Below, in pieces: positions 1-8,072 of a stretch of 62,090 bases of DNA. The stretch lies in the NCBI RefSeq assembly GCF_030690045.1, contig NZ_JAUYHK010000013.1:1-62090 (forward strand). The letters are read 5' to 3'. The position numbers and the translations under genes are program-made. Position 1 is the first letter of the stretch. Every line of letters begins with the position of its first letter. The stretch comes from Thalassospira sp. GTDB lineage: Bacteria; Pseudomonadota; Alphaproteobacteria; Rhodospirillales; Thalassospiraceae. Under the pieces are notes generated by a model. That model made no database searches. It was not told where the DNA came from and worked only from the letters and a program-made list of their open reading frames with translations.

Positions 1-2
1 CT

Positions 3-230
3 GCCCCGCTGCGCCGGGCAGTGGAACAACTTGAAAAACAGATGGAAAAACTCTCGACCCGCAAAATGCAGATCGAGGCACATCTGGGCGACCCGGATAT
101 TTACGACGACAAAAACGCCCGCCTTCTGGCCGACATGCAAAAGGAACTGGGGCAGCTTAAATCCGACCTGACAAAAATCGAGGCCGACTGGATGGCCAGG
201 CAGGAAGAATATGAGGCAATGGTAGCATAG
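3..230 (+). CDS. ABC-F family ATPase, C-terminal end (partial)
   Basis: This open frame enters from the left edge and stops at 230, so only about 75 C-terminal residues are present. They are highly charged and helical, with regular Leu spacing and Lys/Glu-rich heptads (EQLEKQMEKLSTRKMQIEAH). This matches the coiled-coil C-terminal domain of Uup-type ABC-F proteins, soluble ATPases that act on ribosomes or DNA. The ATPase cassettes lie outside the window, so the subfamily cannot be set. The in-frame GTG at 21 is not a plausible start because coding sequence continues upstream. Confidence 0.7.
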   Translation, partial: APLRRAVEQLEKQMEKLSTRKMQIEAHLGDPDIYDDKNARLLADMQKELGQLKSDLTKIEADWMARQEEYEAMVA

Positions 231-314
231 CGGTATCAGGCGGAATTTACTCTTGTTTCTTGTTGCGCAAATGTACCGTTGAGTGGCACAGTGGGCTACG
301 GCAGGAGATAATGC

Positions 315-611
315 ATGATCGGCATGTTTCGGGACAAATGGCTGGAAACTTTTTTTGTCCGCAACATAACCGACCGAAAAATTCCTGCCGATATCGCAGA
401 CCGTTTATTTCGCAAATTACAAATGGTTGACGACGCGACCTGTGACAGGGATTTACGCATTCCACCCAGCAATCACTTTGAAGCCCTGAAAGGCCGACTT
501 GCCGGGTATCATTCCATCCGCATTAACCGTCAGTGGCGATTGATTTTTCGCTGGGATGATAAAAACAACGAAGCAACCGATATATATCTGGATAACCACG
601 CTTACCGCTGA
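315..611 (+). CDS. higB: HigB-type mRNA interferase toxin
   Basis: A 98-residue protein of the RelE/HigB superfamily, which cleaves mRNA on the ribosome. It begins MIGMFRDKWLETFF and has the family core LKGRLAGYHSIRINRQWRLIF followed by a YLDNHAYR-like tail. The antitoxin gene starts 8 bases after its stop. Toxin-before-antitoxin order is the hallmark of higBA loci. The start at 315 follows a GGAGATAA stretch; ATG 324 is an alternative. Autorepression by the antitoxin is expected from the family but no operator was delineated. Confidence 0.88.
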   Translation: MIGMFRDKWLETFFVRNITDRKIPADIADRLFRKLQMVDDATCDRDLRIPPSNHFEALKGRLAGYHSIRINRQWRLIFRWDDKNNEATDIYLDNHAYR

Positions 612-619
612 GGCCTGCC

Positions 620-922
620 ATGATCATGACAGAACGCAAACCCGTCAGTATCGGCGAAATGCTGGTGACGGAATTCATGGAACCAATGAATATCACGCAA
701 ACGGCGCTGGCCGATGCGATGGGTGTCCCGCGCAAACATGCCAATGAATTGTGCAACAATCGCCGTCGCATCACCGCCGATACAGCACTTATTCTCGCCC
801 GCGTCTTTGGCAACAGTGCAGCATTCTGGATCAGTCTGCAAACCCGCAACGATCTATGGGAAGCCCTCAACACCCCCGAACGCCGTGAACGGATCGACCG
901 CGCCCATCCGGTTGCGGCGTGA
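620..922 (+). CDS. higA: HigA-type XRE antitoxin
   Basis: A 100-residue helix-turn-helix protein of the VapI/HigA family. The DNA-binding helices lie at about residues 27-60 (ITQTALADAMGVPRKHANEL), followed by the family signature RRRITADTALILARVFGNSAAFW. It neutralises HigB and represses the operon in characterised systems. ATG 620 or ATG 626 could serve as start. The last codons overlap a possible GTG start (919) of the next gene, suggesting co-transcription with it. Confidence 0.88.
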   Translation: MIMTERKPVSIGEMLVTEFMEPMNITQTALADAMGVPRKHANELCNNRRRITADTALILARVFGNSAAFWISLQTRNDLWEALNTPERRERIDRAHPVAA

Positions 923-939
923 TAGGGGATGGGCATGAT

Positions 940-1500
940 ATGAGCCGTTCCGATCTCCTTGCCATGTTGCCCCATATCGACCGCGCCCGCACTGCACAGG
1001 GTTTTCTGACAATCGCCGATATGCTGGCCCGGTTTGGGGCCGATAACGCCATTCCCGATCCGTTTTCGATCCTGATTTCCGACCATGTGCAGATCGGGCG
1101 CGATAATGTGTTTTATCCCGGCACGCTCCTTGCCGCGACCGACGGTGGCACCATCACCATTGGCGATGGGAATCAGTTTGGCGAGGGCGGCGTCACCATC
1201 CGGGCCACCGCAGGCCAACACATCAATATCGGCAACCATACCCGCCTGATGCGCGCTGCCGTCATTCTGGGCGACAGCACACTGGGCGATGGCAGTCAGG
1301 TTCTGGGGCCGATTCAGGCCGTCGCCATAACACTGGCCGCAGGCGGATCATGGCGCGATGCCGATGTTGCCGGGCGCGGTGCGGTTTTAAAAGGATTTGG
1401 CACCGCCCGCCAGATATCCGTGCCGCGCGGCATGGTGATCAACGGCAACGGCGGCCCTTTCAGCCCCGACATGATCGAACCGCAAACCAATTATCACTGA
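940..1500 (+). CDS. left-handed beta-helix (hexapeptide-repeat) protein
   Basis: A 186-residue protein built mainly of imperfect hexapeptide turns (for example ISDHVQIGRDNVFYPGT, TITIGDGNQFGEGGVTI and HINIGNHTRLMRAAVILGD), the fold of LpxA/DapH-type acyltransferases and of carbonic-anhydrase-like proteins. No catalytic His typical of acyltransferases is obvious, so enzymatic activity is unproven. ATG 940 is preferred over GTG 919 because a GGGGATGGG purine stretch precedes it; the GTG would overlap higA by 4 bases. A related role in the toxin-antitoxin locus is not implied. Confidence 0.6.
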   Translation: MSRSDLLAMLPHIDRARTAQGFLTIADMLARFGADNAIPDPFSILISDHVQIGRDNVFYPGTLLAATDGGTITIGDGNQFGEGGVTIRATAGQHINIGNHTRLMRAAVILGDSTLGDGSQVLGPIQAVAITLAAGGSWRDADVAGRGAVLKGFGTARQISVPRGMVINGNGGPFSPDMIEPQTNYH

Positions 1501-1588
1501 CAGCATCCTGACATGAGCCTGTCAGGAGCGACCTGCTAGTTTGCATCACCGTACAACCGGTGCGGCGTCGCACATGCAGAGCACCCCC

Positions 1589-2227
1589 ATGACATATGCC
1601 GAAAACCTTTGGCTGTTTTTCCTGTTGTTGTCGGGCATCATCATTGTGCCGGGCATGGACATGTTTTTTGTCATTGCCAATTCCCTGACCAATGGCAGGC
1701 GAGCCGGTTTGTCGGCCACCGCAGGGATCATGCTGGGCGGGGTGTATCATACGCTGCTGGGCGCTGTCGGGATCGGGGTTTTGCTGGCCATTGCACCGTG
1801 GCTTTTGAATGTCATGCTGTTTGCCGGGGCGACCTATATGGTCTGGATCGGCATCACCCTGATCAAAAGTGCAATCACAGTCGATCATATCGGGTCGGCA
1901 CGCGCGGCGTCGCTTTGGGTGGCCTTTCGGCAGGGTGCCGTCACCTGCATGCTTAATCCCAAGGCCTATCTGTTTATTTTTGCGGTTTATCCGCAATTCA
2001 TCCGCCCGCACTACGGGCCGTTATGGGCGCAGGCCCTGATCATGGGAATCCTGACTGCCGCAACCCAACTGGTGATTTACGGCGGGCTGGCCCTTGCCGC
2101 CGGGTCTGGCAAAAATTTTCTGACCGGCAGACCAGGTGCCACCATTCTGATCGGCAAAGCCGCCGGTTTCCTGTTTGTCGGGGTTGCCGTCATTACCGCA
2201 TGGCAAGGCATGTCACTCTTTGATTGA
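1589..2227 (+). CDS. LysE/RhtB family amino-acid exporter
   Basis: About 212 residues with five to six hydrophobic segments. The N-terminal signature (LSGIIIVPGMDMFFVIANSL) and the following GLSATAGIMLGG match the LysE/RhtB superfamily, which exports amino acids or their analogues across the inner membrane using the proton gradient. The NPKAYLFIFAVYPQFI motif near residue 130 is also typical. The start could be ATG 1589 or ATG 1574; neither has a strong ribosome-binding site. The substrate cannot be inferred. It is followed closely by an ArsR-type regulator gene. Confidence 0.85.
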   Translation: MTYAENLWLFFLLLSGIIIVPGMDMFFVIANSLTNGRRAGLSATAGIMLGGVYHTLLGAVGIGVLLAIAPWLLNVMLFAGATYMVWIGITLIKSAITVDHIGSARAASLWVAFRQGAVTCMLNPKAYLFIFAVYPQFIRPHYGPLWAQALIMGILTAATQLVIYGGLALAAGSGKNFLTGRPGATILIGKAAGFLFVGVAVITAWQGMSLFD

Positions 2228-2258
2228 CACCATCACAATCCCCATGATACTTAACCAT

Positions 2259-2603
2259 ATGTTTAAGTATCAAAACGACGATCTGAACCACATTTTTGCA
2301 GCCCTTGCGGACCCGACCCGCCGGGCCCTGCTGGCCCGGCTGGAACAGCAAGACACGCTGTCGGTCAGCGAACTGGCACAGCCTTTTCCGGTGTCATTGC
2401 CTGCGGTGATGAAGCATCTGGATGTTTTGTCTGCTGCCGGTCTGGTCACACGCGAAAAAAGCGGGCGCACAGTACATGTCCGCCTGAACGCCGAACCGAT
2501 GGAGCATGCGATGTCCTGGCTTGCCCGATATGAACGCTTCTGGACCCACAGCCTTGATCGCCTTGCCGCCCTGCTGGAAGACGAAACGCCAAAGGAGGAT
2601 TGA
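2259..2603 (+). CDS. ArsR-family winged-helix regulator
   Basis: A protein of about 114 residues starting MFKYQNDDLNHIFAALADPT. The sequence ADPTRRALLARLEQQDTLSVSELA and the recognition region LPAVMKHLDVLSAAGLVTREKSGR are diagnostic of the ArsR/SmtB fold. No metal-binding Cys pair is visible, so metal sensing is unlikely. Genes of this subfamily usually precede an SRPBCC/AHSA1 protein, and its stop here overlaps the start of such a gene by one base. ATG 2244 is an alternative start. Autoregulation is probable but not shown. Confidence 0.87.
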   Translation: MFKYQNDDLNHIFAALADPTRRALLARLEQQDTLSVSELAQPFPVSLPAVMKHLDVLSAAGLVTREKSGRTVHVRLNAEPMEHAMSWLARYERFWTHSLDRLAALLEDETPKED

Positions 2604-3058
2604 TGTTCGAGAAACCAAGCCTGATGCTGCGCCGCCGGATCAAGGCCCCGGTCGCAAAGGTCTATGCAGCCTGGACCGACCCGGCAAAACTCCTGAAATG
2701 GTGGGGGCCGGGCGATTGCGAAGCGATCAGCGCCAATGCCGATCCCTGTATTGGCGGGCAGTTCCGGATTGTGTTCAAGGAGCCGGGGCCGGAGGGCGAA
2801 ATCCATGATGTCAGCGGCACCTATGACGATGTGGTGCCAAATGAAAAACTGTCATTCAGCTGGATGTGGCGGACGATGCCCGAACGGCAATCGCATGTCA
2901 CCATCACCCTGCAAAGCGAGGAAGAAGGGCGCGTGACGGTTTTAACCCTGTATCACGAACAATTCTTTGATCAGAAGGCCTGTGACAGCCATCGCGATGG
3001 TTGGAGCAGCGCACTGGATAAACTCGAAACCTGTTGCGAGGACACCGACCCGGCATAG
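2603..3058 (+). CDS. SRPBCC/AHSA1-domain protein
   Basis: A 151-residue START-like protein. The N-terminal strand and helix (RRIKAPVAKVYAAWTDPAKL), the KWWGP motif, and the C-terminal segment HRDGWSSALDKLE match the bacterial AHSA1 family, which binds hydrophobic ligands in a deep pocket; individual functions are mostly unknown. A perfect AGGAGG-like site (AAAGGAGGA) lies just upstream, and ATG 2603 overlaps the stop of the ArsR gene. The pair is therefore probably translationally coupled. Confidence 0.83.
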   Translation: MFEKPSLMLRRRIKAPVAKVYAAWTDPAKLLKWWGPGDCEAISANADPCIGGQFRIVFKEPGPEGEIHDVSGTYDDVVPNEKLSFSWMWRTMPERQSHVTITLQSEEEGRVTVLTLYHEQFFDQKACDSHRDGWSSALDKLETCCEDTDPA

Positions 3059-3092
3059 CCGGACACCACCGCCACCAGACTGCCTTTTGGTA

Positions 3093-3123
3093 TTGACCTG
3101 AACCTTGGTTAAGGCTTCAGAAC
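3093..3123 (+). promoter_or_regulatory. SoxR/MerR-type operator-promoter
   Basis: TTGACC at 3093-3098 is followed by a near-perfect dyad: CCTGAACC, two bases, then GGTTAAGG at 3097-3114. About 19 bases separate the -35 from a weak -10 near 3118-3123. A dyad between the -35 and a -10 set unusually far away is the layout used by MerR-family activators, including SoxR. The dyad resembles the SoxR box at 11 of 18 positions by eye. The -10 match is poor, and no merR or soxR gene lies in the window. Confidence 0.5.
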
Positions 3124-3160
3124 GGATAATTATTCTCAAAAAAAGACGGAAACCCAGGAT

Positions 3161-4777
3161 ATGAGCCCCACAAACCAAACACCCCATCCCGCCGAACACG
3201 GCAAAGCCACCAGACGCGAATGGATCGGCCTGCTGGTTCTGGCCCTGCCGTGCCTTCTGATCGCCATGGACATGACGGTCCTGCATCTGGCCGTGCCGCA
3301 TCTGACCGCCGCCCTGAATCCGACCAGCGACCAGTTGCTGTGGATTGTCGATATTTACGGATTTCTGATTGCCGGGTGCCTGATCACCATGGGCACGCTG
3401 GGCGACCGCATCGGGCGGCGCAAACTGCTGATGACCGGTGCGGCGGCCTTTGGCATTGCCTCCACCCTTGCCGCCTTTGCCCCGACGGCGGAAATGCTGA
3501 TTGTGGCGCGTGCTGCCCTTGGCATTGCCGGGGCGACCCTCATGCCTTCTACCCTGTCATTGATCCGCAGCATGTTTCACGATGAAAACGAACGCACCTT
3601 TGCCATTGCCGCATGGATGACGACCTTTATGGTCGGCACCGCTGCCGGGCCGCTTTTGGGCGGGGTGGTGTTGAATTATTTCTGGTGGGGCGCTGTATTC
3701 CTGATCAATGTGCCGGTGATGGTACTGTTGTTGCTGGCCGGACCGTTCCTGTTGCCCGAACATCGCGATGACAATCCCGGACGGCTGGACCTGTTCAGTG
3801 CTGCCTTGTCGCTGGCCTCGATACTGGCGATCATTTATGGCGTCAAGATCACGGCGGCCTATGGATTTGGCGGCACCGCGCTGGCCTCCATTGTGCTCGG
3901 CGTTCTGGGGGCTGTTGTGTTTTTGAAACGGCAACGCAAACTGGCCGATCCGTTGCTGGATTTATCGCTGTTTGCCAATCGCGCCATTTCCGTGCCGATC
4001 ATCGTCCAGACATTGGCGATTTTTACCGGCATGGCATTTTTCCTGTTCATGGCCCAGCATTTGCAACTGGTCAGCGGACTGACTCCGATCATGGCAGGCG
4101 TCTGGATGTTGCCCGCCACGGTTTCGGGTATTGTCGGATCGCTCAGCGCCCCCGCACTGGTCGCCCGCATCCGCCCGGCCTTTGTCATTGCCGGGGCATC
4201 AATGATTGCCTTTGTCGGTTTTGCCCTTCTGGCCGTGCCGGGCGGGTCGATTTCGCTGATCACCCTGATTGTCGGTGCAACCCTGTTTTCACTGGGTATC
4301 AGTCCGGTCGCCATGTTGTGCACCGATATGGTGGTAACAGCCGCCCCGCCTGCCCGTGCCGGTTCGGCTGCCGCCCTGTCGGAAACCAGTGCCGAGCTGG
4401 GCGGTGCATTGGGTATTGCCATTCTGGGCAGTATTGGCACCGCACTTTATCGTACCGCCATGATGGATAGCGTCCCGGCACATATCCCCGCCGATCTGGC
4501 CGAAACCATCCGCAGCACCCTGGGCGGGGCCGCCGCCGCATCGGCACAATTGCCCGCACCGCTGGGGGATGATCTGCTGGATCTTGCCCGTCTGGCCTTT
4601 ACCGATGGCATGCAGGTTGTGGCGGCACTTTGCGCGATTTTGATGCTGGTGGCGGCCATCGCCGCCATTGTCACTTTGCACCATTTCCGCCGCACCGATG
4701 ATACCCAAACCACCGATGACGTGCCTGCGCCTGAAACGGCCATCGGGGCGGTATGCGCCCCGGGCCGTGTGGATTAA
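3161..4777 (+). CDS. MFS drug:H+ antiporter, DHA2 (EmrB/QacA/SmvA) family
   Basis: A 538-residue inner-membrane protein with about 14 hydrophobic segments. The TM1 motif (LLIAMDMTVLHLAVPHL) and loop 2-3 motif (GTLGDRIGRRKLL) are those of DHA2 pumps, closest in style to SmvA, which exports methyl viologen and cationic dyes. TM5 motif C (AAGPLLGGVV) is present. It is monocistronic or leads into the DUF899 gene, with about 25 bases between them. The SoxR/MerR-like operator upstream fits induction by redox-active or cationic compounds; the substrate is inferred. Confidence 0.85.
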   Translation: MSPTNQTPHPAEHGKATRREWIGLLVLALPCLLIAMDMTVLHLAVPHLTAALNPTSDQLLWIVDIYGFLIAGCLITMGTLGDRIGRRKLLMTGAAAFGIASTLAAFAPTAEMLIVARAALGIAGATLMPSTLSLIRSMFHDENERTFAIAAWMTTFMVGTAAGPLLGGVVLNYFWWGAVFLINVPVMVLLLLAGPFLLPEHRDDNPGRLDLFSAALSLASILAIIYGVKITAAYGFGGTALASIVLGVLGAVVFLKRQRKLADPLLDLSLFANRAISVPIIVQTLAIFTGMAFFLFMAQHLQLVSGLTPIMAGVWMLPATVSGIVGSLSAPALVARIRPAFVIAGASMIAFVGFALLAVPGGSISLITLIVGATLFSLGISPVAMLCTDMVVTAAPPARAGSAAALSETSAELGGALGIAILGSIGTALYRTAMMDSVPAHIPADLAETIRSTLGGAAAASAQLPAPLGDDLLDLARLAFTDGMQVVAALCAILMLVAAIAAIVTLHHFRRTDDTQTTDDVPAPETAIGAVCAPGRVD

Positions 4778-4802
4778 CCAACCCGAAACAAGGAGACGCC
4801 TG

Positions 4803-5531
4803 ATGCAACGCCCTGACATCGTTTCCCGCGAAGAATGGCTGGAAGCCCGCAAAGCACATCTGATCCGGGAAAAGGAGCATGTGCGCGCCCATGACCGACT
4901 GTGCGAGGAACGCCGCAGCCTGCCCTGGGTCAAAATCGACAAGGACTATGTCTTTGACACACCCGACGGCAAAAAAACGCTGGCCGATCTGTTTGACGGT
5001 CGCAGCCAGTTGATCGTCTATCACTTTATGTTCGGCCCGGACTGGAAAGAAGGTTGTGTGGGCTGTTCCTTTCTGGCCGACCATTTTGACGGCGCGAATT
5101 TGCACCTGCAACATCATGATGTGACGCTGGTGGCGGTATCGCGTGCGCCACTGGCAGAATTTCTGCCTTTCAAAAAACGGATGGGCTGGGATTTTCCGTG
5201 GGTATCTTCCGCCGGAAGCGATTTCAACTATGACTTCCATGCCTCTTTCCGCCCCGAAGACATCATGGCAGGCAAGGCCGTTTACAATTACGCGCCCTAT
5301 ACCGGCAAAATGGAAGATTTGCACGGCGAAAGCGTTTTCATCCGCGATGCCGACACCGGCGAGATTTTCCACACCTATTCCAGCTATGCCCGCGCCGGTG
5401 ATAGCCTGATTGGTGCCCATGCCTTTCTGGATATGACCCCGCTGGGCCGTAACGAGGATGGCGTCATGAATTGGGTCAAACTGCATGATCAGTATGAACC
5501 CGACATGCCGCTCAAGGCCTGCTGCCACTAA
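4803..5531 (+). CDS. DUF899 thioredoxin-like protein
   Basis: A 242-residue cytoplasmic protein of the DUF899 family (thioredoxin-like fold, function unknown). The family core YHFMFGPDWKEGCVGCSFLAD carries a CVGC pair at about residues 83-86. The C-terminal half has the usual FRPEDI and HTYSSYARAGDSL blocks. ATG 4803 is set by an AAGGAGA site 7 bases upstream; the longer reading frame overlaps the pump gene and is not needed. Its position 25 bases after the pump gene suggests shared transcription and possibly a shared stress response. Confidence 0.83.
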   Translation: MQRPDIVSREEWLEARKAHLIREKEHVRAHDRLCEERRSLPWVKIDKDYVFDTPDGKKTLADLFDGRSQLIVYHFMFGPDWKEGCVGCSFLADHFDGANLHLQHHDVTLVAVSRAPLAEFLPFKKRMGWDFPWVSSAGSDFNYDFHASFRPEDIMAGKAVYNYAPYTGKMEDLHGESVFIRDADTGEIFHTYSSYARAGDSLIGAHAFLDMTPLGRNEDGVMNWVKLHDQYEPDMPLKACCH

Positions 5532-5550
5532 CCTTGCCCGGAAACGAAAA

Positions 5551-5585
5551 ACGCCCGCGCAGCCTTTGGCACGCGGGCGTTTTTA
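5551..5585. terminator. bidirectional intrinsic terminator
   Basis: A 9-bp GC-rich stem (ACGCCCGCG / CGCGGGCGT) with an 11-12 base loop is followed by TTTTTATTT on the plus strand and, read in reverse, by TTTTTCGTTT. It lies between the convergent DUF899 and metQ genes and should end both transcripts. Confidence 0.88.
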
Positions 5586-5602
5586 TTTAACAATCGACCG
5601 GG

Positions 5603-6403
5603 TTATTCCGTAATTTTAAAGACCGGCAGGACCGAACCTTCATATTTGGTTTCGATGAAATCGCGGATTGCGTCATCGTGATAGGATTCCACCAGCGTCT
5701 TGACCCACGGCGCATCCTTGTCCTGGGTGCGGGTGACGATGACATTGGCATAGGGGCTGTCATTGCCTTCGATCACAATCGAATCCTTGATCGGGTTCAG
5801 ACCGGCTTCCAGCGCATAATTGGTATTGATCGCCGATGCATCCAGATCTGCAAGCGAACGCGGAAGCTGTGCCGCATCCAGTTCGACGAATTTGATATTT
5901 TTCGGGTTTTCAATGATATCAAGCGGGCTGACGACAAGACCGACTTCCGGGTCAACCTTGATCAGGCCCTGCGTCTGCAATACCAGCAACGCCCGACCAC
6001 CATTGGTCGGATCATTCGGAATGCCGATCTGCGCCCCGTCGGTTAGTTCATCCAGACTTTTGATCTTGTCGGAATAAATGCCCATCGGGGTGAGGATGTT
6101 ATAACCCACAATCGCAAGGTCATAACCGCGATCCCGGATCTGGTTGTCCAGATAGGGCTTGTGCTGAAAACTGTTGGCCTGAAGGTCGCCATCATCCAGC
6201 GCCTGATTGGGAATGACATAATCCGAAAAGCTGATGATTTCGATATCAAGGCCCTTGGTCGCGGCAACCTTGACGACTTCTTCCATCACTTCTTCATGGG
6301 CGCCCGGGGTCACGCCGATCTTGATTTTTTCGTTCGCCAGCGCCTGACCGGTCAGGGCCGCGGTCAGAACGGCAGCCGCCGTCAGTTTAAACAGAAACCG
6401 CAT
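5603..6403 (-). CDS. metQ: D-methionine ABC transporter substrate-binding protein
   Basis: A 266-residue NlpA/MetQ-family periplasmic binding protein that captures methionine for MetNI. The mature part begins IKIGVTPGAHEEVMEEV and contains the family blocks LQANSFQHKPYLDNQ and GIPNDPTNGGRAL. The signal peptide ends ALTGQALA with no Cys, so it is predicted to be a soluble periplasmic protein rather than the lipoprotein seen in E. coli. Start ATG 6403 has AAAGGAGC upstream; the longer frame adds an implausible charged leader. It is the last gene of metNIQ, 44 bases after metI. Confidence 0.92.
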   Translation of the reverse strand: MRFLFKLTAAAVLTAALTGQALANEKIKIGVTPGAHEEVMEEVVKVAATKGLDIEIISFSDYVIPNQALDDGDLQANSFQHKPYLDNQIRDRGYDLAIVGYNILTPMGIYSDKIKSLDELTDGAQIGIPNDPTNGGRALLVLQTQGLIKVDPEVGLVVSPLDIIENPKNIKFVELDAAQLPRSLADLDASAINTNYALEAGLNPIKDSIVIEGNDSPYANVIVTRTQDKDAPWVKTLVESYHDDAIRDFIETKYEGSVLPVFKITE

Positions 6404-6447
6404 GATAAAGCTCCTTTGCTTTGGGGTTTTGCGGGAATGTGAAATCG

Positions 6448-7107
6448 TCAAATATTGCGTTTGTCGGCCTTGCGGGCCAAAAGATCGCCCGATGTCTGCA
6501 CCATCTGCACCAGCACAATCAGGGTAATCACCACCGCTCCCATCACATCGGGGCGGAACCGCTGATAACCATAACGAATGCCCAGATCGCCCAGACCACC
6601 GGCCCCCACCGCGCCGACCATCGCCGAATAACCGATCAGGGTAACGGCGGTCAGGGTCAGGCCATGAATGATGCCCGGCAGGGCTTCGGGTAGCAGAACC
6701 TTGGTCACCACCTGCATCGGACGCGCCCCCATCGCCTGGGCGGCCTCGACCAGCCCGCCATCCACCTCGCGCACCGCCCCTTCGATAATGCGGGCAATGA
6801 ACGGAATGGCGGCCACAGTCAAAGGCACAATCGCCGCCGACGTGCCGATCGATGTTCCCACCACCATCCGGGTAAAGGGAATGATCGCCACCGCCAGAAT
6901 GATAAAGGGAACAGACCGGGTGGCATTGACAATCGGGCCGATGGTTTTTTGAAAAATCAGCGATTCAAACAATTCACCGCGTCCCGACGTCGCCAGAAAA
7001 ACGCCCAGCGGCAGGCCAAATGACGTGCCGATCACAAGGGCAGCGGCAACCATATAAAGGGTTTCAAGGGTGGCCTGAAACAGGATCGGCGCAAGGGTTG
7101 CAAACAT
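6448..7107 (-). CDS. metI: methionine ABC transporter permease
   Basis: A 219-residue inner-membrane permease with five predicted helices, the size and layout of MetI. The cytoplasmic coupling motif EAAQAMGARPMQVVTKVLLPE (residues about 141-161) contacts the ATPase MetN. The start lies 3 bases after the metN stop, so the two are translationally linked. It pairs with MetN to import D- and L-methionine. Confidence 0.93.
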   Translation of the reverse strand: MFATLAPILFQATLETLYMVAAALVIGTSFGLPLGVFLATSGRGELFESLIFQKTIGPIVNATRSVPFIILAVAIIPFTRMVVGTSIGTSAAIVPLTVAAIPFIARIIEGAVREVDGGLVEAAQAMGARPMQVVTKVLLPEALPGIIHGLTLTAVTLIGYSAMVGAVGAGGLGDLGIRYGYQRFRPDVMGAVVITLIVLVQMVQTSGDLLARKADKRNI

Positions 7108-7110
7108 GGC

Positions 7111-7902
7111 TCAGGCTCCCTCAACCGGATTTGACACGGGATGGGCGGGCCGGAAATCAAGAAATTCATCGGCCAGCAAGGATTGCGTGGTGGCGTGTTT
7201 CGGATCGCTGAAAATCGCGTCAACACTGCCTTCTTCGACAATCTGACCGCCATCCATCACCGCCACCCGGTCGCATAATTGTTTGACCACCGCCATTTCG
7301 TGGGTAATCACCACCATGGTCAGGCCAAGGCGTTTGTTGATATCACGCAACAGCGACAGGATTTGCCGGGTGGTTTCGGGGTCAAGTGCCGATGTCACTT
7401 CGTCGCACAGCACAACCTTCGGGTTGCTTGACAGTGCGCGCGCAATGCCGACCCGCTGTTTCTGCCCGCCCGACAATTCGGCAGGATAGCGGTCGCGTTT
7501 GTCTTCCAGCCCGACCAGCGGCAATAACGGATCAACGGCGGCGGCAATGTCGGCCTTGCTGGCCCCGGCCAGTTCAAGCGGCAGGGCGATATTGTCATAA
7601 ACCGTGCGCGACGACAGCAGATTGAAATGCTGAAACACCATACCCAACTGGCGGCGAAACAGCGGCAAATCGCGTTTGGACAAAGCCGTTACATCGACAC
7701 CATTGACGATCACCGCCCCCGATGTCGGCACTTCCAGCAAATTGATGCAGCGGATCAGGGTGGATTTACCCGCCCCCGAACGGCCGATAACACCGACAAT
7801 TTCCCCGGCGGCCACGTCCAGATTGATGCCGCGCAGCGCTACATGCGCCGGGCTGCCCCGACGGGCGGGATAGGTTTTGTGGATCTCCGAGAGCCGGATC
7901 AT
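7111..7902 (-). CDS. metN: methionine ABC transporter ATPase, lacking the NIL domain
   Basis: A 263-residue ATPase with Walker [10 protein letters not shown] (40-48), the signature LSGGQKQR, Walker [13 protein letters not shown] and the switch His in VVITHEM. It energises methionine uptake. Typical MetN proteins are about 340 residues and carry a C-terminal NIL (ACT-like) domain that binds methionine and inhibits transport; this one stops shortly after the ATPase fold. ATG 7902 has GGAAGGAGGGGG upstream. The gene is first in metNIQ and lies behind a SAM-II riboswitch. Confidence 0.92.
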   Translation of the reverse strand: MIRLSEIHKTYPARRGSPAHVALRGINLDVAAGEIVGVIGRSGAGKSTLIRCINLLEVPTSGAVIVNGVDVTALSKRDLPLFRRQLGMVFQHFNLLSSRTVYDNIALPLELAGASKADIAAAVDPLLPLVGLEDKRDRYPAELSGGQKQRVGIARALSSNPKVVLCDEVTSALDPETTRQILSLLRDINKRLGLTMVVITHEMAVVKQLCDRVAVMDGGQIVEEGSVDAIFSDPKHATTQSLLADEFLDFRPAHPVSNPVEGA

Positions 7903-7922
7903 CGCCCCCTCCTTCCGAACAT

Positions 7923-7954
7923 AAAAAAACCGTCACGGCAATTCCGAGACGGTT
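7923..7954 (-). terminator. intrinsic terminator after the SAM-II aptamer
   Basis: On the minus strand ACCGTC and GACGGT pair, the stem extending inward with one mismatch to a small AATTG loop, and are followed directly by seven Ts. It sits between the SAM-II aptamer and the metN ribosome-binding site, where it could act as the switch's transcriptional off state or as a constitutive partial terminator. Confidence 0.82.
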
Positions 7955-7969
7955 GTGCAGAAAGAAGGC

Positions 7970-8031
7970 ACGCCCACTCGCTTTAGCCGTATTTATTGCG
8001 CGCCCGCAAGCTGAGGAGCAAATCGGCGCGT
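7970..8031 (-). promoter_or_regulatory. SAM-II riboswitch
   Basis: Read on the minus strand, GCGCCGATTTG is followed by a short loop, then TTGCGGGCGCG, CAATAAATAC and GGCTAAAGCG. This reproduces the ordered conserved blocks of the alphaproteobacterial metA element (SAM-II): P1 formed by CGCGC/GCGCG, the GAUUU block, UUGC, AUAAAU and GCUAAA. A loop GCUC can pair with downstream GAGU to close the pseudoknot. S-adenosylmethionine binding would lower metNIQ expression. The aptamer match was made by eye. Confidence 0.87.
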
Positions 8032-8042
8032 TTGGTCTGACA

Positions 8043-8072
8043 GATATAAGCAGGTCCTTTTCCAACTGACAA
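8043..8072 (-). promoter_or_regulatory. sigma-70 promoter of metNIQ
   Basis: On the minus strand TTGTCA (8072-8067) and TTATAT (8049-8044) are separated by 17 bases. The predicted start is a few bases before the SAM-II aptamer, as expected for a riboswitch leader. A CCATGC/GCATGG inverted repeat lies just upstream of the -35 at 8082-8100. Confidence 0.65.
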
